Shown here one piece after another: positions 52,211 through 61,182 of a stretch of DNA of 64,000 bases. The DNA lies in the NCBI RefSeq assembly GCF_031453995.1, contig NZ_JAVDPZ010000008.1:62001-126000 (forward strand). Direction: 5' to 3'. Positions within the stretch are counted from its first letter, which is position 1; each line of letters starts with the position of its first letter. The notes under the pieces were generated by a model, which saw nothing but the letters and a program-made list of their open reading frames with translations, was not told the DNA's origin and searched no databases. Both the position numbers and the translations under genes were made by a program. Source of the DNA: Nitrobacter vulgaris. GTDB taxonomy: Bacteria; Pseudomonadota; Alphaproteobacteria; Rhizobiales; Xanthobacteraceae.

Positions 52211-54886
52211 ATGGATGATCTTCTTTGCGAATTCCTGACCGAGACCAACGAGAGTTTGGACACGGTTGACAACCAGCTCGTCCGATTCGAGCAGGATCCA
52301 AACAATGCGAAGATATTGGATAATATCTTCCGGCTGGTCCATACCATCAAGGGAACGTGCGGCTTTCTGGGCCTTCCAAGGCTAGAAGCGCTCGCTCATG
52401 CGGCGGAGACGCTGATGGGCAAGTTTCGTGACGGCATGCCGGTGACCGGCGAGGCCGTGACGCTTATTCTCTCCACCATCGATCGTATCAAGGACATCTT
52501 GGGCCAGCTCGAGGCGACCGGAACGGAGCCGGAGGGGGCCGATGCCGATCTGATCGATGCATTGCATCACATGGCCGAAGATGGCCCGTCCAACTCCGCT
52601 CCCGAGCCGTCCGAGCCCATGTCGGCAGATGAAACGGCGGGGACGCTCACCTACCAGATTCTCGAACGACCTCTGCGCCCCGGCGAGGTGTCGCTTGATG
52701 ATCTCGAGCGCGCGTTCCGTGAGACGAATGTCGAGCCGACTGCGCCTGCTTCGCAGCCCGCGCCCGAAGTGTCCGCGGCGCCCGTTGCTTCGAAGCCAGT
52801 CGCAAAGGCTGCTCCGAAGAAAGTGGAGGATGCTCCGGAAGGCGATCGGGTCGCCAACCAGTCCATTCGCGTCAATGTGGATACGCTTGAGCACCTGATG
52901 ACGATGGTGTCCGAGCTCGTGTTAACGCGCAACCAGCTGCTCGAGATCAGCCGTCGCCAAGAAGACAACGAATTCAAGGTGCCGCTGCAACGGTTATCCA
53001 ACGTCACCGCGGAGCTGCAGGAGGGCGTCATGAAGACGCGGATGCAGCCTATCGGCAACGCCTGGCAGAAGCTGCCCCGCATCGTGCGAGACCTCTCGAG
53101 CGAACTCGGCAAGCAGATCGAACTCGAGATGCATGGCGCCGACACCGAACTCGACCGTCAGGTTCTTGATCTCATCAAGGATCCGCTGACGCACATGGTA
53201 CGAAATTCCGCCGATCATGGCCTGGAAACACCGGCCGAGCGCGTCAAGGCGGGCAAGCCGGAGCAGGGCTCGATCCGTCTTTCGGCGTATCACGAGGGCG
53301 GCCACATCATTATCTGCATCGCTGACAACGGCCGCGGCCTCAATACCGAGCGCATCAAGGCCAAGGCCATTCAAAACGGTTTGGCGACCGAGGCCGAAAT
53401 CGAGAAGATGACCGAGGCGCAGATCCATAAGTTCATCTTCGCACCGGGGTTCTCCACCGCTGCAGCTGTAACCAGCGTCTCCGGTCGCGGCGTCGGTATG
53501 GATGTGGTGCGGACCAATATCGATCAGATCGGCGGTACAATCGACGTCAAGTCGGTGGCCGGCGAGGGTTCGAGCGTCACCATCAAAATTCCGCTGACGC
53601 TGGCGATCGTGTCCGCGCTGATCGTGGAGGCCACGGGTGATCGCTTTGCGATACCGCAGCTTTCGGTGGTCGAGCTGGTGCGTGCGCGCGCCAATTCGGA
53701 GCATCGTATCGAGCGGATCAGGGACACTCCGGTCTTGCGGCTGCGAAATAAGCTCTTGCCATTGATGCACTTGAAGACCCTTCTGAAGATCGATGATGGC
53801 TCGGCCAGCGATCCCGAGAACGGCTTCATCGTGGTCACGCAGGTCGGCAACCAGACCTTCGGTATCGTCGTGGACGGCGTGTTCCATACGGAGGAAATCG
53901 TGGTCAAGCCGATGTCGACCATGCTGCGGCATATCGGCATGTTCTCGGGCAACACCATCCTGGGCGACGGTGCTGTGATCATGATCATCGACCCGAACGG
54001 GATCGCCCACGCGCTGGGCGCATCGGTCTTGTCTCAGCAAGAGATCTCCGATGAGAGCGCTGCGCGAGCCAGCGCCGCCGAGCAGACATCACTTCTGGTC
54101 TTCCGTGCCGGATCGGATCAACCCAAGGCCGTGCCGCTCGCACTGGTCACGCGACTGGAAGAGATCGCGGTCGACAAGATCGAGATCTCCGACGGCCGCT
54201 ATATGGTGCAGTACCGCGATCAGCTCATGCCACTGATTCAGATGGATGGCGTTTCGGTTGGAAAAGACGGGTCGCAACCGGTCCTGGTGTTCGCTGATGA
54301 CGACCGGGCAGCGGGGCTGGTGGTCGACGAGATCATCGACATCGTCGAGGAGCGTCTGAACATCGAGGTGGCGAGCAGCCAGCAGGGCATCCTCGGCTCC
54401 GCCGTCATCAAGGGCCGGGCGACGGACGTGATCGATATCGGTCATTTCCTGCCGATGGCCTTCGCCGACTGGTTCAAGCGCAAGGAGATGCGTGCGGCTG
54501 CCACTGCGCGGTCGGTGCTGCTGGTGGATGACAGCGCCTTCTTCCGCAACATGCTCGCGCCGGTTCTCAAGGCTGCAGGCTATCAGGTTCGGCTCGCGAC
54601 CAACGCGCGGGAAGGTCTCGTCGCGCTGCGGTCGGGTCAGGAATTCGACGCGATCCTCACAGACATCGAAATGCCGGACATGAACGGCTTCGAGTTCGCG
54701 GAGACGGTGCGCTCCGATAACCGCTTGAACGGCACTCCGATCATTGCGCTGTCGTCGATGATTTCTCCGGCCGCGATCGAACGGGGCCGTCAGGCCGGTT
54801 TCCACGACTACGTAGCCAAATTCGACCGGCCTGGCCTGATTGCTGCACTGAAGGAGCAGACCGCCGAAATTTGCCGGGCGGCATGA
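52211..54886 (+). CDS. cheA: Chemotaxis hybrid histidine kinase CheA with two CheW-like domains and a receiver
   Basis: 891 residues. HPt domain with His44 in FRLVHTIKGTCGFLG; a disordered Pro/Ala linker (about 120-215) without a clear P2 domain; dimerisation P3 (VNVDTLEHLMTMVSELVLTR); and the P4 ATPase (VRNSADHGLE, DNGRGLN, SGRGVGMDVVRTN). A first CheW-like domain (about 465-605; RFAIPQLSVVELVRA) and a second (about 625-750; LALVTRLEEIAVDKIE) follow. The C-terminal receiver (about 768-890) has VDDSAFFRNML and ILTDIEMPDMNGFEF. It heads the cheA-W-Y-B-R cluster. The receiver may act as a phosphate sink. Confidence 0.96.
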   Translation: MDDLLCEFLTETNESLDTVDNQLVRFEQDPNNAKILDNIFRLVHTIKGTCGFLGLPRLEALAHAAETLMGKFRDGMPVTGEAVTLILSTIDRIKDILGQLEATGTEPEGADADLIDALHHMAEDGPSNSAPEPSEPMSADETAGTLTYQILERPLRPGEVSLDDLERAFRETNVEPTAPASQPAPEVSAAPVASKPVAKAAPKKVEDAPEGDRVANQSIRVNVDTLEHLMTMVSELVLTRNQLLEISRRQEDNEFKVPLQRLSNVTAELQEGVMKTRMQPIGNAWQKLPRIVRDLSSELGKQIELEMHGADTELDRQVLDLIKDPLTHMVRNSADHGLETPAERVKAGKPEQGSIRLSAYHEGGHIIICIADNGRGLNTERIKAKAIQNGLATEAEIEKMTEAQIHKFIFAPGFSTAAAVTSVSGRGVGMDVVRTNIDQIGGTIDVKSVAGEGSSVTIKIPLTLAIVSALIVEATGDRFAIPQLSVVELVRARANSEHRIERIRDTPVLRLRNKLLPLMHLKTLLKIDDGSASDPENGFIVVTQVGNQTFGIVVDGVFHTEEIVVKPMSTMLRHIGMFSGNTILGDGAVIMIIDPNGIAHALGASVLSQQEISDESAARASAAEQTSLLVFRAGSDQPKAVPLALVTRLEEIAVDKIEISDGRYMVQYRDQLMPLIQMDGVSVGKDGSQPVLVFADDDRAAGLVVDEIIDIVEERLNIEVASSQQGILGSAVIKGRATDVIDIGHFLPMAFADWFKRKEMRAAATARSVLLVDDSAFFRNMLAPVLKAAGYQVRLATNAREGLVALRSGQEFDAILTDIEMPDMNGFEFAETVRSDNRLNGTPIIALSSMISPAAIERGRQAGFHDYVAKFDRPGLIAALKEQTAEICRAA

Positions 54887-54897
54887 AGGACCAGATA

Positions 54898-55368
54898 ATG
54901 ACCACGGTAAATCACGCAAACGAAAGCGCACTCACCGAATACGTCACCGCGACGATCGGCGACCAGTTGTTTGGGCTGCCGATCTCACGCGTGCAGGACG
55001 TGTTCAAGCCGGAACGTCTAACCCGCGTGCCGCTGGCCTCGAACGATATCGCGGGCGTCCTGAATCTGCGGGGCCGTATCGTCACCGCGATCGATATGCG
55101 CGCCCGGCTCAAACTTCCCAAGGGAGAAGCCGGTCGCCCGCCCATGGCTATCGGCGTCGAACTGCGTGGTGAGTCCTACGGACTGTTGATCGACTCGATC
55201 GGCGAGGTCATGAAACTCCCGGATGAAGGCCGCGAGGTCAATCCGGCTAATCTCGACCTGCGGATGGCGGAGCTGTCGGCAGGTGTGTATCGGCTGGATG
55301 GGCAGTTAATGGTTGTTCTCGATGTCGATCGTGTTCTGGAGATTGGACCTGACAAGCTTGCAGCTTGA
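54898..55368 (+). CDS. cheW: Chemotaxis coupling protein CheW
   Basis: 156 residues from ATG 54898, with AAGGA upstream; ATG 54883, which overlaps the cheA stop, is an alternative. It shows the CheW core: TIGDQLFGLPISRVQDVFKP, VLNLRGRIVTAIDMRARL, and GLLIDSIGEVMKLP. It links receptors to CheA. No receptor gene is in the window. Confidence 0.95.
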   Translation: MTTVNHANESALTEYVTATIGDQLFGLPISRVQDVFKPERLTRVPLASNDIAGVLNLRGRIVTAIDMRARLKLPKGEAGRPPMAIGVELRGESYGLLIDSIGEVMKLPDEGREVNPANLDLRMAELSAGVYRLDGQLMVVLDVDRVLEIGPDKLAA

Positions 55369-55419
55369 CCCCGGCAAATGCCGGCCGAGGGAAAGCGCTG
55401 AAAAGACACGGAGACCAAA

Positions 55420-55785
55420 ATGAAAACGTGCCTGATCGTTGACGACTCGAGTGTCATTCGCAAGGTCGCACGACGTATCCTGGAGGGCTTTAATTTCCAC
55501 ATCGTCGAGGCGGAGGATGGCGAGAAGGCGCTGGATGTTTGCAGGCGTGAACTGCCTGACGCCGTGCTTCTGGACTGGAATATGCCGGTCATGGATGGCT
55601 ACGAATTCCTTCGCAACCTTCGCCGGATGCCTGGCGGCGATCAGCCGAAGGTTGTGTTCTGCACCACGGAGAACGATGTGGCGCACATCGCCCGCGCGCT
55701 CCACGCTGGCGCCAACGAATACATCATGAAGCCGTTCGACAAGGACATCGTGACAGCCAAATTTCAGGAAATCGGCCTGATCTAA
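55420..55785 (+). CDS. cheY: Single-domain response regulator CheY
   Basis: 121 residues, a lone receiver: IVDDSSVIRKVARR, phospho-Asp52 in VLLDWNMPVMDGYEF, the conserved Thr in FCTTENDV, and the lysine in EYIMKPFDKDIV. It is the output of the Che pathway, which binds the flagellar switch. The FliM/FliN genes are outside the window. It lies between cheW and cheB in the same orientation. Confidence 0.95.
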   Translation: MKTCLIVDDSSVIRKVARRILEGFNFHIVEAEDGEKALDVCRRELPDAVLLDWNMPVMDGYEFLRNLRRMPGGDQPKVVFCTTENDVAHIARALHAGANEYIMKPFDKDIVTAKFQEIGLI

Positions 55786-55839
55786 ATCTCGTCGCGATCC
55801 GGACGGCTGGACATTTTTATTTGTTGCGTGGGGTGGGGC

Positions 55840-56994
55840 ATGAGTACTGCTGTGGCAAGTCCGGTGGCTCAAGATTCGAGAAAGCAGGAGCCGCTGCGCG
55901 TCATGGTGGTCGATGACTCCGTCGTTATACGCGGACTGATTTCCCGATGGATCGAGGCTGAACCCGACATGATAGTTGCGGCCTCGCTGCGCACCGGGCT
56001 CGACGCCGTCAAGCAGGTTGAGCGCGCCAATCCCGATGTCGTGGTCCTCGATATCGAAATGCCCGAACTCGACGGCATTTCCGCGCTGCCGCAACTGCTG
56101 GCCAAGAAGCGCAACCTCATTGTCATCATGGCCTCGACGTTGACGCGTCGCAATGCGGAGATCAGCTTCAAGGCGCTGTCGCTCGGCGCCGCCGATTACA
56201 TTCCGAAGCCCGAGAGCACGCGCGAGATCGCGGCGGCTGATATCTTCAAGCATGACCTGATCCAGAAGATCCGGCACCTCGCTGCAAAACGTCGTCGTCC
56301 GGCGACGGCCGCCGCACCGCCGCTGGTCCCGCGCGAACAGGAACCGCTGGCCAAAGCTACTCCTGCGACGAGCCGCCCCCCGCCAACGCTGCGTGCCTTC
56401 AGCGCAAACGTCCCGCGTGTGCTGCTGATCGGCTCGTCCACGGGCGGGCCGCAGGCGCTGATGGCGCTGGTAGGTGGAATAGGGCCGGTGATCGACCGTT
56501 GTCCGGTGCTGATCACCCAGCACATGCCGCCGACGTTTACCACCATTCTCGCCGAGCATCTGGCGCGGGCCGCAGGGCGCCCCGCGCATGAGGGAGTGGA
56601 TCAGGAGACCGTGAAGCAGGGTCATATCTATCTTGCACCCGGCGGTCGTCACATGCGGGTGGTCCGAAAAGGAGCAGATGCCGTCATCGTTCTGGATGAC
56701 GGCCCGGCGGTGAATTTCTGCAAACCAGCCGTCGATCCTCTGTTCACGTCGGCGATAGACGTCTGGCAGGGCGGCGCTCTCGCCGTGATCCTGACCGGAA
56801 TGGGATCCGATGGAATGCGCGGCGGCAGGCAGATTGTCGCCGCCGGGGGAAATGTCATCGCGCAGGACGAAGCGAGCAGCGTGGTGTGGGGAATGCCAGG
56901 CGCCGCCGTCCAGGACGGAATTTGCGCGGCGGTTCTGCCGCTTCAACAAATCGCCCCGAAGCTGGTTCGGTTATTTGCGGGAGACCGTCTGTGA
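55840..56994 (+). CDS. cheB: Chemotaxis methylesterase CheB
   Basis: 384 residues from ATG 55840 (a GTG 12 bases upstream is possible). The receiver domain has Asp71 in VVVLDIEMPELDG. A Pro/Ala-rich linker of about 35 residues follows, then the methylesterase domain with GSSTGGPQALMALV (Ser), TQHMPPTFTTILAEHL (His) and LTGMGSDGMRG (Asp). It demethylates or deamidates receptors upon phosphorylation. The stop overlaps the GTG start of cheR (GTGA). Confidence 0.97.
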   Translation: MSTAVASPVAQDSRKQEPLRVMVVDDSVVIRGLISRWIEAEPDMIVAASLRTGLDAVKQVERANPDVVVLDIEMPELDGISALPQLLAKKRNLIVIMASTLTRRNAEISFKALSLGAADYIPKPESTREIAAADIFKHDLIQKIRHLAAKRRRPATAAAPPLVPREQEPLAKATPATSRPPPTLRAFSANVPRVLLIGSSTGGPQALMALVGGIGPVIDRCPVLITQHMPPTFTTILAEHLARAAGRPAHEGVDQETVKQGHIYLAPGGRHMRVVRKGADAVIVLDDGPAVNFCKPAVDPLFTSAIDVWQGGALAVILTGMGSDGMRGGRQIVAAGGNVIAQDEASSVVWGMPGAAVQDGICAAVLPLQQIAPKLVRLFAGDRL

Positions 56995-57857
56995 CACCGC
57001 TTGATTTTGAGTACTTGCGCAAGTTGCTGAAAGAGCGGTCCGGCCTCGATCTTGCCGCCGACAAGCAATATCTGGTCGAGAGCCGTTTGACTCCGCTCGC
57101 ACGCAAGGCCGGCTTCTCCGGTATCGGCGACCTCGTGCAGAAAATGAAGAACGGTGCTGCGGCCCTGACGGTTGACGTCGTCGAGGCGATGACCACCAAC
57201 GAAACCTTCTTCTTTCGCGACAAGACACCGTTCGATCATCTGCGCGAGACCGTGATCCCGGCGCTGGTCGAGGCCCGCGCGGCTCGTCGGAACCTGCGGA
57301 TCTGGTGCGCCGCAGGTTCGACCGGGCAGGAGCCGTATTCGATCGCGATGTGCCTGAAGGAGTGCGGTCCGGCGCTCACGGGCTGGCGCACCGAGATCAT
57401 CGCCACCGATCTGTCGAACGAGGTGCTCGAAAAATCGCGCGCCGGCCTCTACAGCCAGTTCGAAGTGCAGCGTGGACTGCCCATTCAGTTGCTCATCAAG
57501 TATTTCAAGCAGGTTGGCGAACTGTGGCAGATCAACCCCGACATTCGCGCGATGGTTCAGCACCGCCAGCTCAACCTGTTGCAGGATTTTTCCCATCTTG
57601 GGATCTTCGACGTGATTTTCTGCCGCAACGTGCTGATCTATTTCAATCAGGAAACCAAAATCGGCGTCTTCACGCGGCTTGCGAAGCAGATGGAAGCTGA
57701 TGGTTTCCTTGCGCTCGGCGCTGCTGAAACCGTAGTCGGGCTGACCGATGCGTTCAAACCGCATCCCGATAAGCGCGGTCTTTATCTGCCCAATCGCGTT
57801 TGCTCGCCCGCGCTGGTGCCGGGCATGCCGTCACCCAAGGCGGCGGCCCGCGCGTAG
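56991..57857 (+). CDS. cheR: Chemotaxis receptor methyltransferase CheR
   Basis: 288 residues from GTG 56991. The frame is open upstream inside cheB, but the family starts here. N-terminal helical domain (FEYLRKLLKERSGLDL); TTNETFFFRDKTPFDHL; SAM-binding RIWCAAGSTGQEPYSIAM; and DVIFCRNVLIYFNQETKI. It methylates receptor glutamates and, with CheB, mediates adaptation. It is the last gene of the cluster and converges on the ATP-grasp gene. Confidence 0.97.
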   Translation: MTPLDFEYLRKLLKERSGLDLAADKQYLVESRLTPLARKAGFSGIGDLVQKMKNGAAALTVDVVEAMTTNETFFFRDKTPFDHLRETVIPALVEARAARRNLRIWCAAGSTGQEPYSIAMCLKECGPALTGWRTEIIATDLSNEVLEKSRAGLYSQFEVQRGLPIQLLIKYFKQVGELWQINPDIRAMVQHRQLNLLQDFSHLGIFDVIFCRNVLIYFNQETKIGVFTRLAKQMEADGFLALGAAETVVGLTDAFKPHPDKRGLYLPNRVCSPALVPGMPSPKAAARA

Positions 57858-57923
57858 GTCTGCGCTTCGGGGGCATTCTGGAGCGCGGCTTTGGCGACGA
57901 CGAATGTGTTGCGCTCGCCGCTT

Positions 57924-57949
57924 ACGCGGCATCCGGAGTGATGCCGCGT
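57924..57949. terminator. Hairpin between convergent cheR and glutathionylspermidine-synthase gene
   Basis: ACGCGGCATC and GATGCCGCGT form a perfect 10-bp stem with loop CGGAGT. It ends two bases before the opposing stop codon. No T-tract follows, so it is a probable bidirectional transcript end by position. Confidence 0.6.
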
Positions 57950-57950
57950 T

Positions 57951-59109
57951 TCACAAGATCGCATGCGGCACAAAGCGAGACGTGTTGCCCGTGATCGGGT
58001 TCTCGTCCTCGCGGATCGACAGTCCGCAAGCCTGATCGCCAACGATCCAGCTTCCGATCACCGGATACTGACCATCAAAGGTCGGCAACGGCGCGAAGGC
58101 CTGACGCACGAACCCTTCGCCGCCGTAGGGTCCACCCTGCTGATCCAGCGCCGTTCCGCTGCTGACCAGTTCGATGTTGGCGCCTTCGCGTGAGTATATC
58201 GGCTTGCGCACATACGAGTTGCCGAGCTTGCTCGCCGCGGCATCGTCCTCGAAATAGGCGGGCAGCAGGTTCGGGTGGTTGGGGAACATCTCCCACAGCA
58301 GCGGCAGAATTCCCTTGTTGGAGAGCACGATCTTCCAGGGCGGCTCAACCCATCGCGTCGACGCGGCCTGAACCTTGGAGCCAAAGCTGTCGCGTAGCAT
58401 CCATTCCCAGGGGTAGAGCTTGAACGCGAGCTCAATGCGACGATTGTCAAGATCGACGAACTGGCCGGTGCCGTCGACGCCGATGCGTTCGATTTCCAGC
58501 GATGTCGTTTGAAGGCCGGCCTGCCGGGCGGTGTCCTCGAGATAGTTCAGCGTGACCGCATCCTCGGGGTTGTCGTACAGCCCGGTCAGATGCAGATGGC
58601 CATTCGTCGCGATCTCGCGCCAGCGCGCGATCAGTTTGTCGTGGATGGAATTAAACTGATCGACATTCTTGGGAATGATCTGGCGCTCCATCGCCTGTTC
58701 GAGCCAGGTCCATTGAAACACCGCGGCCTCGAACAGCGAGGTGGGGGTATCGGCATTGTATTCGAGCAGTTTCGCTGGCCCGTGACCGCTGAAGCTGAAG
58801 TCGAAGCGGCCGTAAAGCGTGGGATCGCCGCGCCCCCAGCTCTCGGTGAGGATCCGCCAGCAGGCTTGCGGGATCCTGAGGCGGCGTAGCACGCTCTCGT
58901 CATTCATTGCACGCTCGACCAGTTCGAGGCACATGGCGTGGAATTTCGCCGGTCGGCGCTTCGATCTGCTGCTCGATCTCGTCAAGCGTGAACGCATAAT
59001 AGGCCCGCTCGTCCCAGTACCGCGCGCCGTCAAGGGTATGAAATGCGAAGCCGGCATTCTCCGCGGTCGATTGCCAGTCGTCGCGTTCGGGGCAGGCGAT
59101 GCGTTGCAT
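57951..59109 (-). pseudogene. Glutathionylspermidine synthase (YgiC-like) family gene, frameshifted
   Basis: The ATP-grasp family start is read from ATG 59109 (MQRIACPERDDWQSTAENAG, then WDERAYYAFTLDEIEQQIEAPT). At about 58949-58952 the frame moves by one base, and the family continues in another frame from KFHAMCLELVERA to the stop at 57951. The second part has ESWGRGDPTLYGRFDFSF, EYNADTPTSLFEA, KLYPWEWMLRD, YVRKPIYSREGANIE and GSWIVGDQACGLSIREDENP. One surplus G in the ACCGGCGAA context would explain it. Family members ligate spermidine or similar amines to a peptide. The gene is either broken or hit by a sequencing error. Confidence 0.85.
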
Positions 59110-59136
59110 AGGAGGAACTCGCGAGCCGCAGGCGTG

Positions 59137-59517
59137 TCAGCCGCCGGAGAAGTGAGCCGAAATCGCATGGGCAAAACCGCCGAAGCCGCCGCGTGTGACG
59201 GAACCGCTGCCGGATTCGGATGAGGAATGGCTCGAGGAGGAATCGCTGCCGCCGTAATAACTCGATCGCGATGACCAGCCGCTGCTCGATGAACCCGAAT
59301 TGCAGGCCGTTCCGGTCTGGCCGGGTGTTGCGGACGCCGCGACGCCGGGGCGGTTGGGCTCGCAGTTGTCGTGAGGCATCAGCAAATAGGCACCACCGCC
59401 GACCGCGAGCGTGCCCATCACCAGCAGCGCGACACGTCCGGAACGTTTCACCGGGGGCGACGATTCGAGCGGCGGCAGCCGTCGTTTCCCGAATTGTTCG
59501 GCGGGAGGCTGGGCCAT
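59137..59517 (-). CDS. YgiB-like (DUF1190-type) membrane-anchored Ser/Gly-rich protein
   Basis: 126 residues with one membrane helix (GRVALLVMGTLAVGGGAYLL) followed by a cysteine (NCEPN), a second cysteine (TACNS), and a Ser/Gly/Tyr-rich tail (SSSSGWSSRSSYYGGSDSSS). This layout and the position directly before an ATP-grasp YgiC-type gene match the YgiB/YjfM group of small envelope proteins. The sequence itself is low in complexity, so the family call leans on context. It starts two bases after the DUF350 stop. Confidence 0.75.
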   Translation of the reverse strand: MAQPPAEQFGKRRLPPLESSPPVKRSGRVALLVMGTLAVGGGAYLLMPHDNCEPNRPGVAASATPGQTGTACNSGSSSSGWSSRSSYYGGSDSSSSHSSSESGSGSVTRGGFGGFAHAISAHFSGG

Positions 59518-59519
59518 GG

Positions 59520-59924
59520 TTAGTACACCATCGACGCAGCGTTGATCGCGCCGGCCGCGACCGATGACAGGCCGAGCCAGATCGCCGGCGCGAGTTCGCC
59601 GGCGGCGATCCGAGCCGACAGGTTCGGTACGGGAATTTTGACGATGTAATAGACCGCGATCTGCACGATCAGCGCGATCACGCTCCAGATCAGACAGTCG
59701 ATCACATTGACGGTGTGCATAATGGCACTGACCACCGGAATGACGAAGCCAACCAGACTGAGCCCGAGCGCGATGGCTGCGGCGGGATGGTTGTCGCAGA
59801 TCAGCTGGAATTCATCGTGCCGCGTGACGCGCGTATAGACGAACAGATACAGCACGACCGCGATCAGGCCTGTGCAGAAATACAGCAGGAAGGCCGGCAG
59901 CCCGGCCAGCGATTGCAGGATCAT
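59520..59924 (-). CDS. DUF350 family membrane protein (YjfL-like)
   Basis: 134 residues with four hydrophobic segments (AGLPAFLLYFCTGLIAVVLY; ALGLSLVGFVIPVVSAIMHT; IDCLIWSVIALIVQIAVYYI; a C-terminal APAIWLGLSSVAAGAINAA). This repeats the DUF350 unit twice. It is the first gene of a three-gene operon with the YgiB-like and ATP-grasp genes, the same set as E. coli yjfLMC, for which no firm function is known. Confidence 0.87.
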   Translation of the reverse strand: MILQSLAGLPAFLLYFCTGLIAVVLYLFVYTRVTRHDEFQLICDNHPAAAIALGLSLVGFVIPVVSAIMHTVNVIDCLIWSVIALIVQIAVYYIVKIPVPNLSARIAAGELAPAIWLGLSSVAAGAINAASMVY

Positions 59925-60060
59925 GTCAGCCCCCGTGGTGACGCCTCAGCCCCGGATAATCAGCCATGTTGTGTCAGTCGAGGCAACCCGGCGACGGGTT
60001 CAGGGCAGGATCGGGCCTTCGGGTCGAGTAAAATGCAGACTTCTAGGTCTCACAAACAAA

Positions 60061-60084
60061 GACCCCGCCATTTGCGGCGGGGTC
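60061..60084 (-). terminator. Intrinsic terminator of ctrA
   Basis: GACCCCGCC (60061-60069) pairs with GGCGGGGTC (60076-60084) across a six-base loop. On the minus strand it is followed by TTTGTTTGTGAG. It lies 29 bases beyond the ctrA stop. Confidence 0.85.
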
Positions 60085-60112
60085 AGTCTGGGAGGAAAGG
60101 TGAAGTCCGGTA

Positions 60113-60814
60113 TCACGCCGGAATGCGGACTTCGTCATCGTGCGGTTCACGGAGCACGTAGCCGCGGCCCCAGACGGTTTCGATGAAGTTGCGGCCATCG
60201 GAGGCATTGGCGAGTTTCTTGCGCAGCTTGCAAATGAAGACGTCGATGATCTTCAACTCGGGCTCATCCATGCCGCCATAGAGGTGGTTGAGGAACATTT
60301 CCTTGGTCAGCGTGGTACCCTTGCGCAAGCTGAGCAGCTCGAGCATCTGATATTCTTTGCCCGTAAGGTGGACACGCTGCCCGCCGACTTCCACAGTCTT
60401 GGTGTCGAGATTGACTACGAGATCGCCGGTCTGGATCACCGACTGGGCATGACCCTTGGAGCGGCGCACGATCGCATGGATGCGGGCCACCAGCTCGTCC
60501 TTGTGGAAGGGCTTTGTCATGTAGTCGTCGGCGCCGACGCCGAGACCCTTGACCTTGTCCTCGATACCGGCAAGGCCGGAAAGGATCAGAATGGGTGTTT
60601 TGATCTTGGAGACGCGCAGCTGCTTGAGCACGTCGTAACCCGACATGTCGGGCAGGTTGAGGTCGAGAAGGATAATGTCGTAATCGTATAGTTTGCCGAG
60701 ATCGACGCCTTCTTCGCCGAGATCCGTCGTATAGACGTTGAAACTCTCGGACTTGAGCATCAGCTCGATCGACTGCGCGACGGCGCTGTCATCCTCAATC
60801 AGCAAAACGCGCAT
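60113..60814 (-). CDS. ctrA: Cell-cycle master response regulator CtrA
   Basis: 233 residues. Receiver domain MRVLLIEDDSAVAQSIELML with phospho-Asp51 in DIILLDLNLPDMSGYDVL and DDYMTKPFHKDELVARIHAI. The winged-helix domain from about 125 has VHLTGKEYQMLELLSLRKGT, MFLNHLYGGMDEPELKIIDV and a near-invariant recognition helix IIDVFICKLRKKLA. CtrA represses replication initiation and activates division, flagellar and pilus genes in alphaproteobacteria; in this order it tends to control motility. Divergent from fliI. Confidence 0.97.
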   Translation of the reverse strand: MRVLLIEDDSAVAQSIELMLKSESFNVYTTDLGEEGVDLGKLYDYDIILLDLNLPDMSGYDVLKQLRVSKIKTPILILSGLAGIEDKVKGLGVGADDYMTKPFHKDELVARIHAIVRRSKGHAQSVIQTGDLVVNLDTKTVEVGGQRVHLTGKEYQMLELLSLRKGTTLTKEMFLNHLYGGMDEPELKIIDVFICKLRKKLANASDGRNFIETVWGRGYVLREPHDDEVRIPA

Positions 60815-61182
60815 GCCAGTCCCCTAATCGTCGCCGCGCCGGGCGTCAGGCCGGCCGCAATACTTGCGGCACTGGAAACGCCTTTAAGCAACTGATTCGG
60901 ATCCTGACAGCTTATGGTTAACAAAAACTGTTTCTGTTCTGCAAGTCTCTTCGGTGCAATTTTCATCGAATCGCCCTAAGCTGTTGCATTGAAGCAGCTT
61001 TCCTTATCCGACCGGCACTCAGGCTCCACATTAAAAGTCAGGCCTAACCGACTCTCGCGACTCGCCTTCGTCCTGAAGACACGCGCGCTCAGTCACCAAA
61101 GACAGTGACGCAATGATTAACGATGCGGGTAAACACGAGGTTAAGGAGCTCGGCTAATGCGCGGAAACCTAAGGATTTCACG
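60815..61182. promoter_or_regulatory. ctrA/fliI divergent control region with GANTC sites and a CtrA 8-mer
   Basis: 368 bases without a gene. It holds GANTC at 60894, 60968, 61050 and 61059, and ATGGTTAA at 60914-60921, which is the reverse complement of the CtrA-associated 8-mer TTAACCAT. TTAACGATGCGGGTAA (61116-61131) is a weaker partial CtrA-type site near fliI. Autoregulation of ctrA and methylation-dependent firing are plausible inferences. Confidence 0.6.

Noticed and set aside
55306..56949. Minus-strand frame of 547 codons opposite cheY/cheB
   Set aside because: It crosses three genes with clear Che motifs and has no domain of its own.
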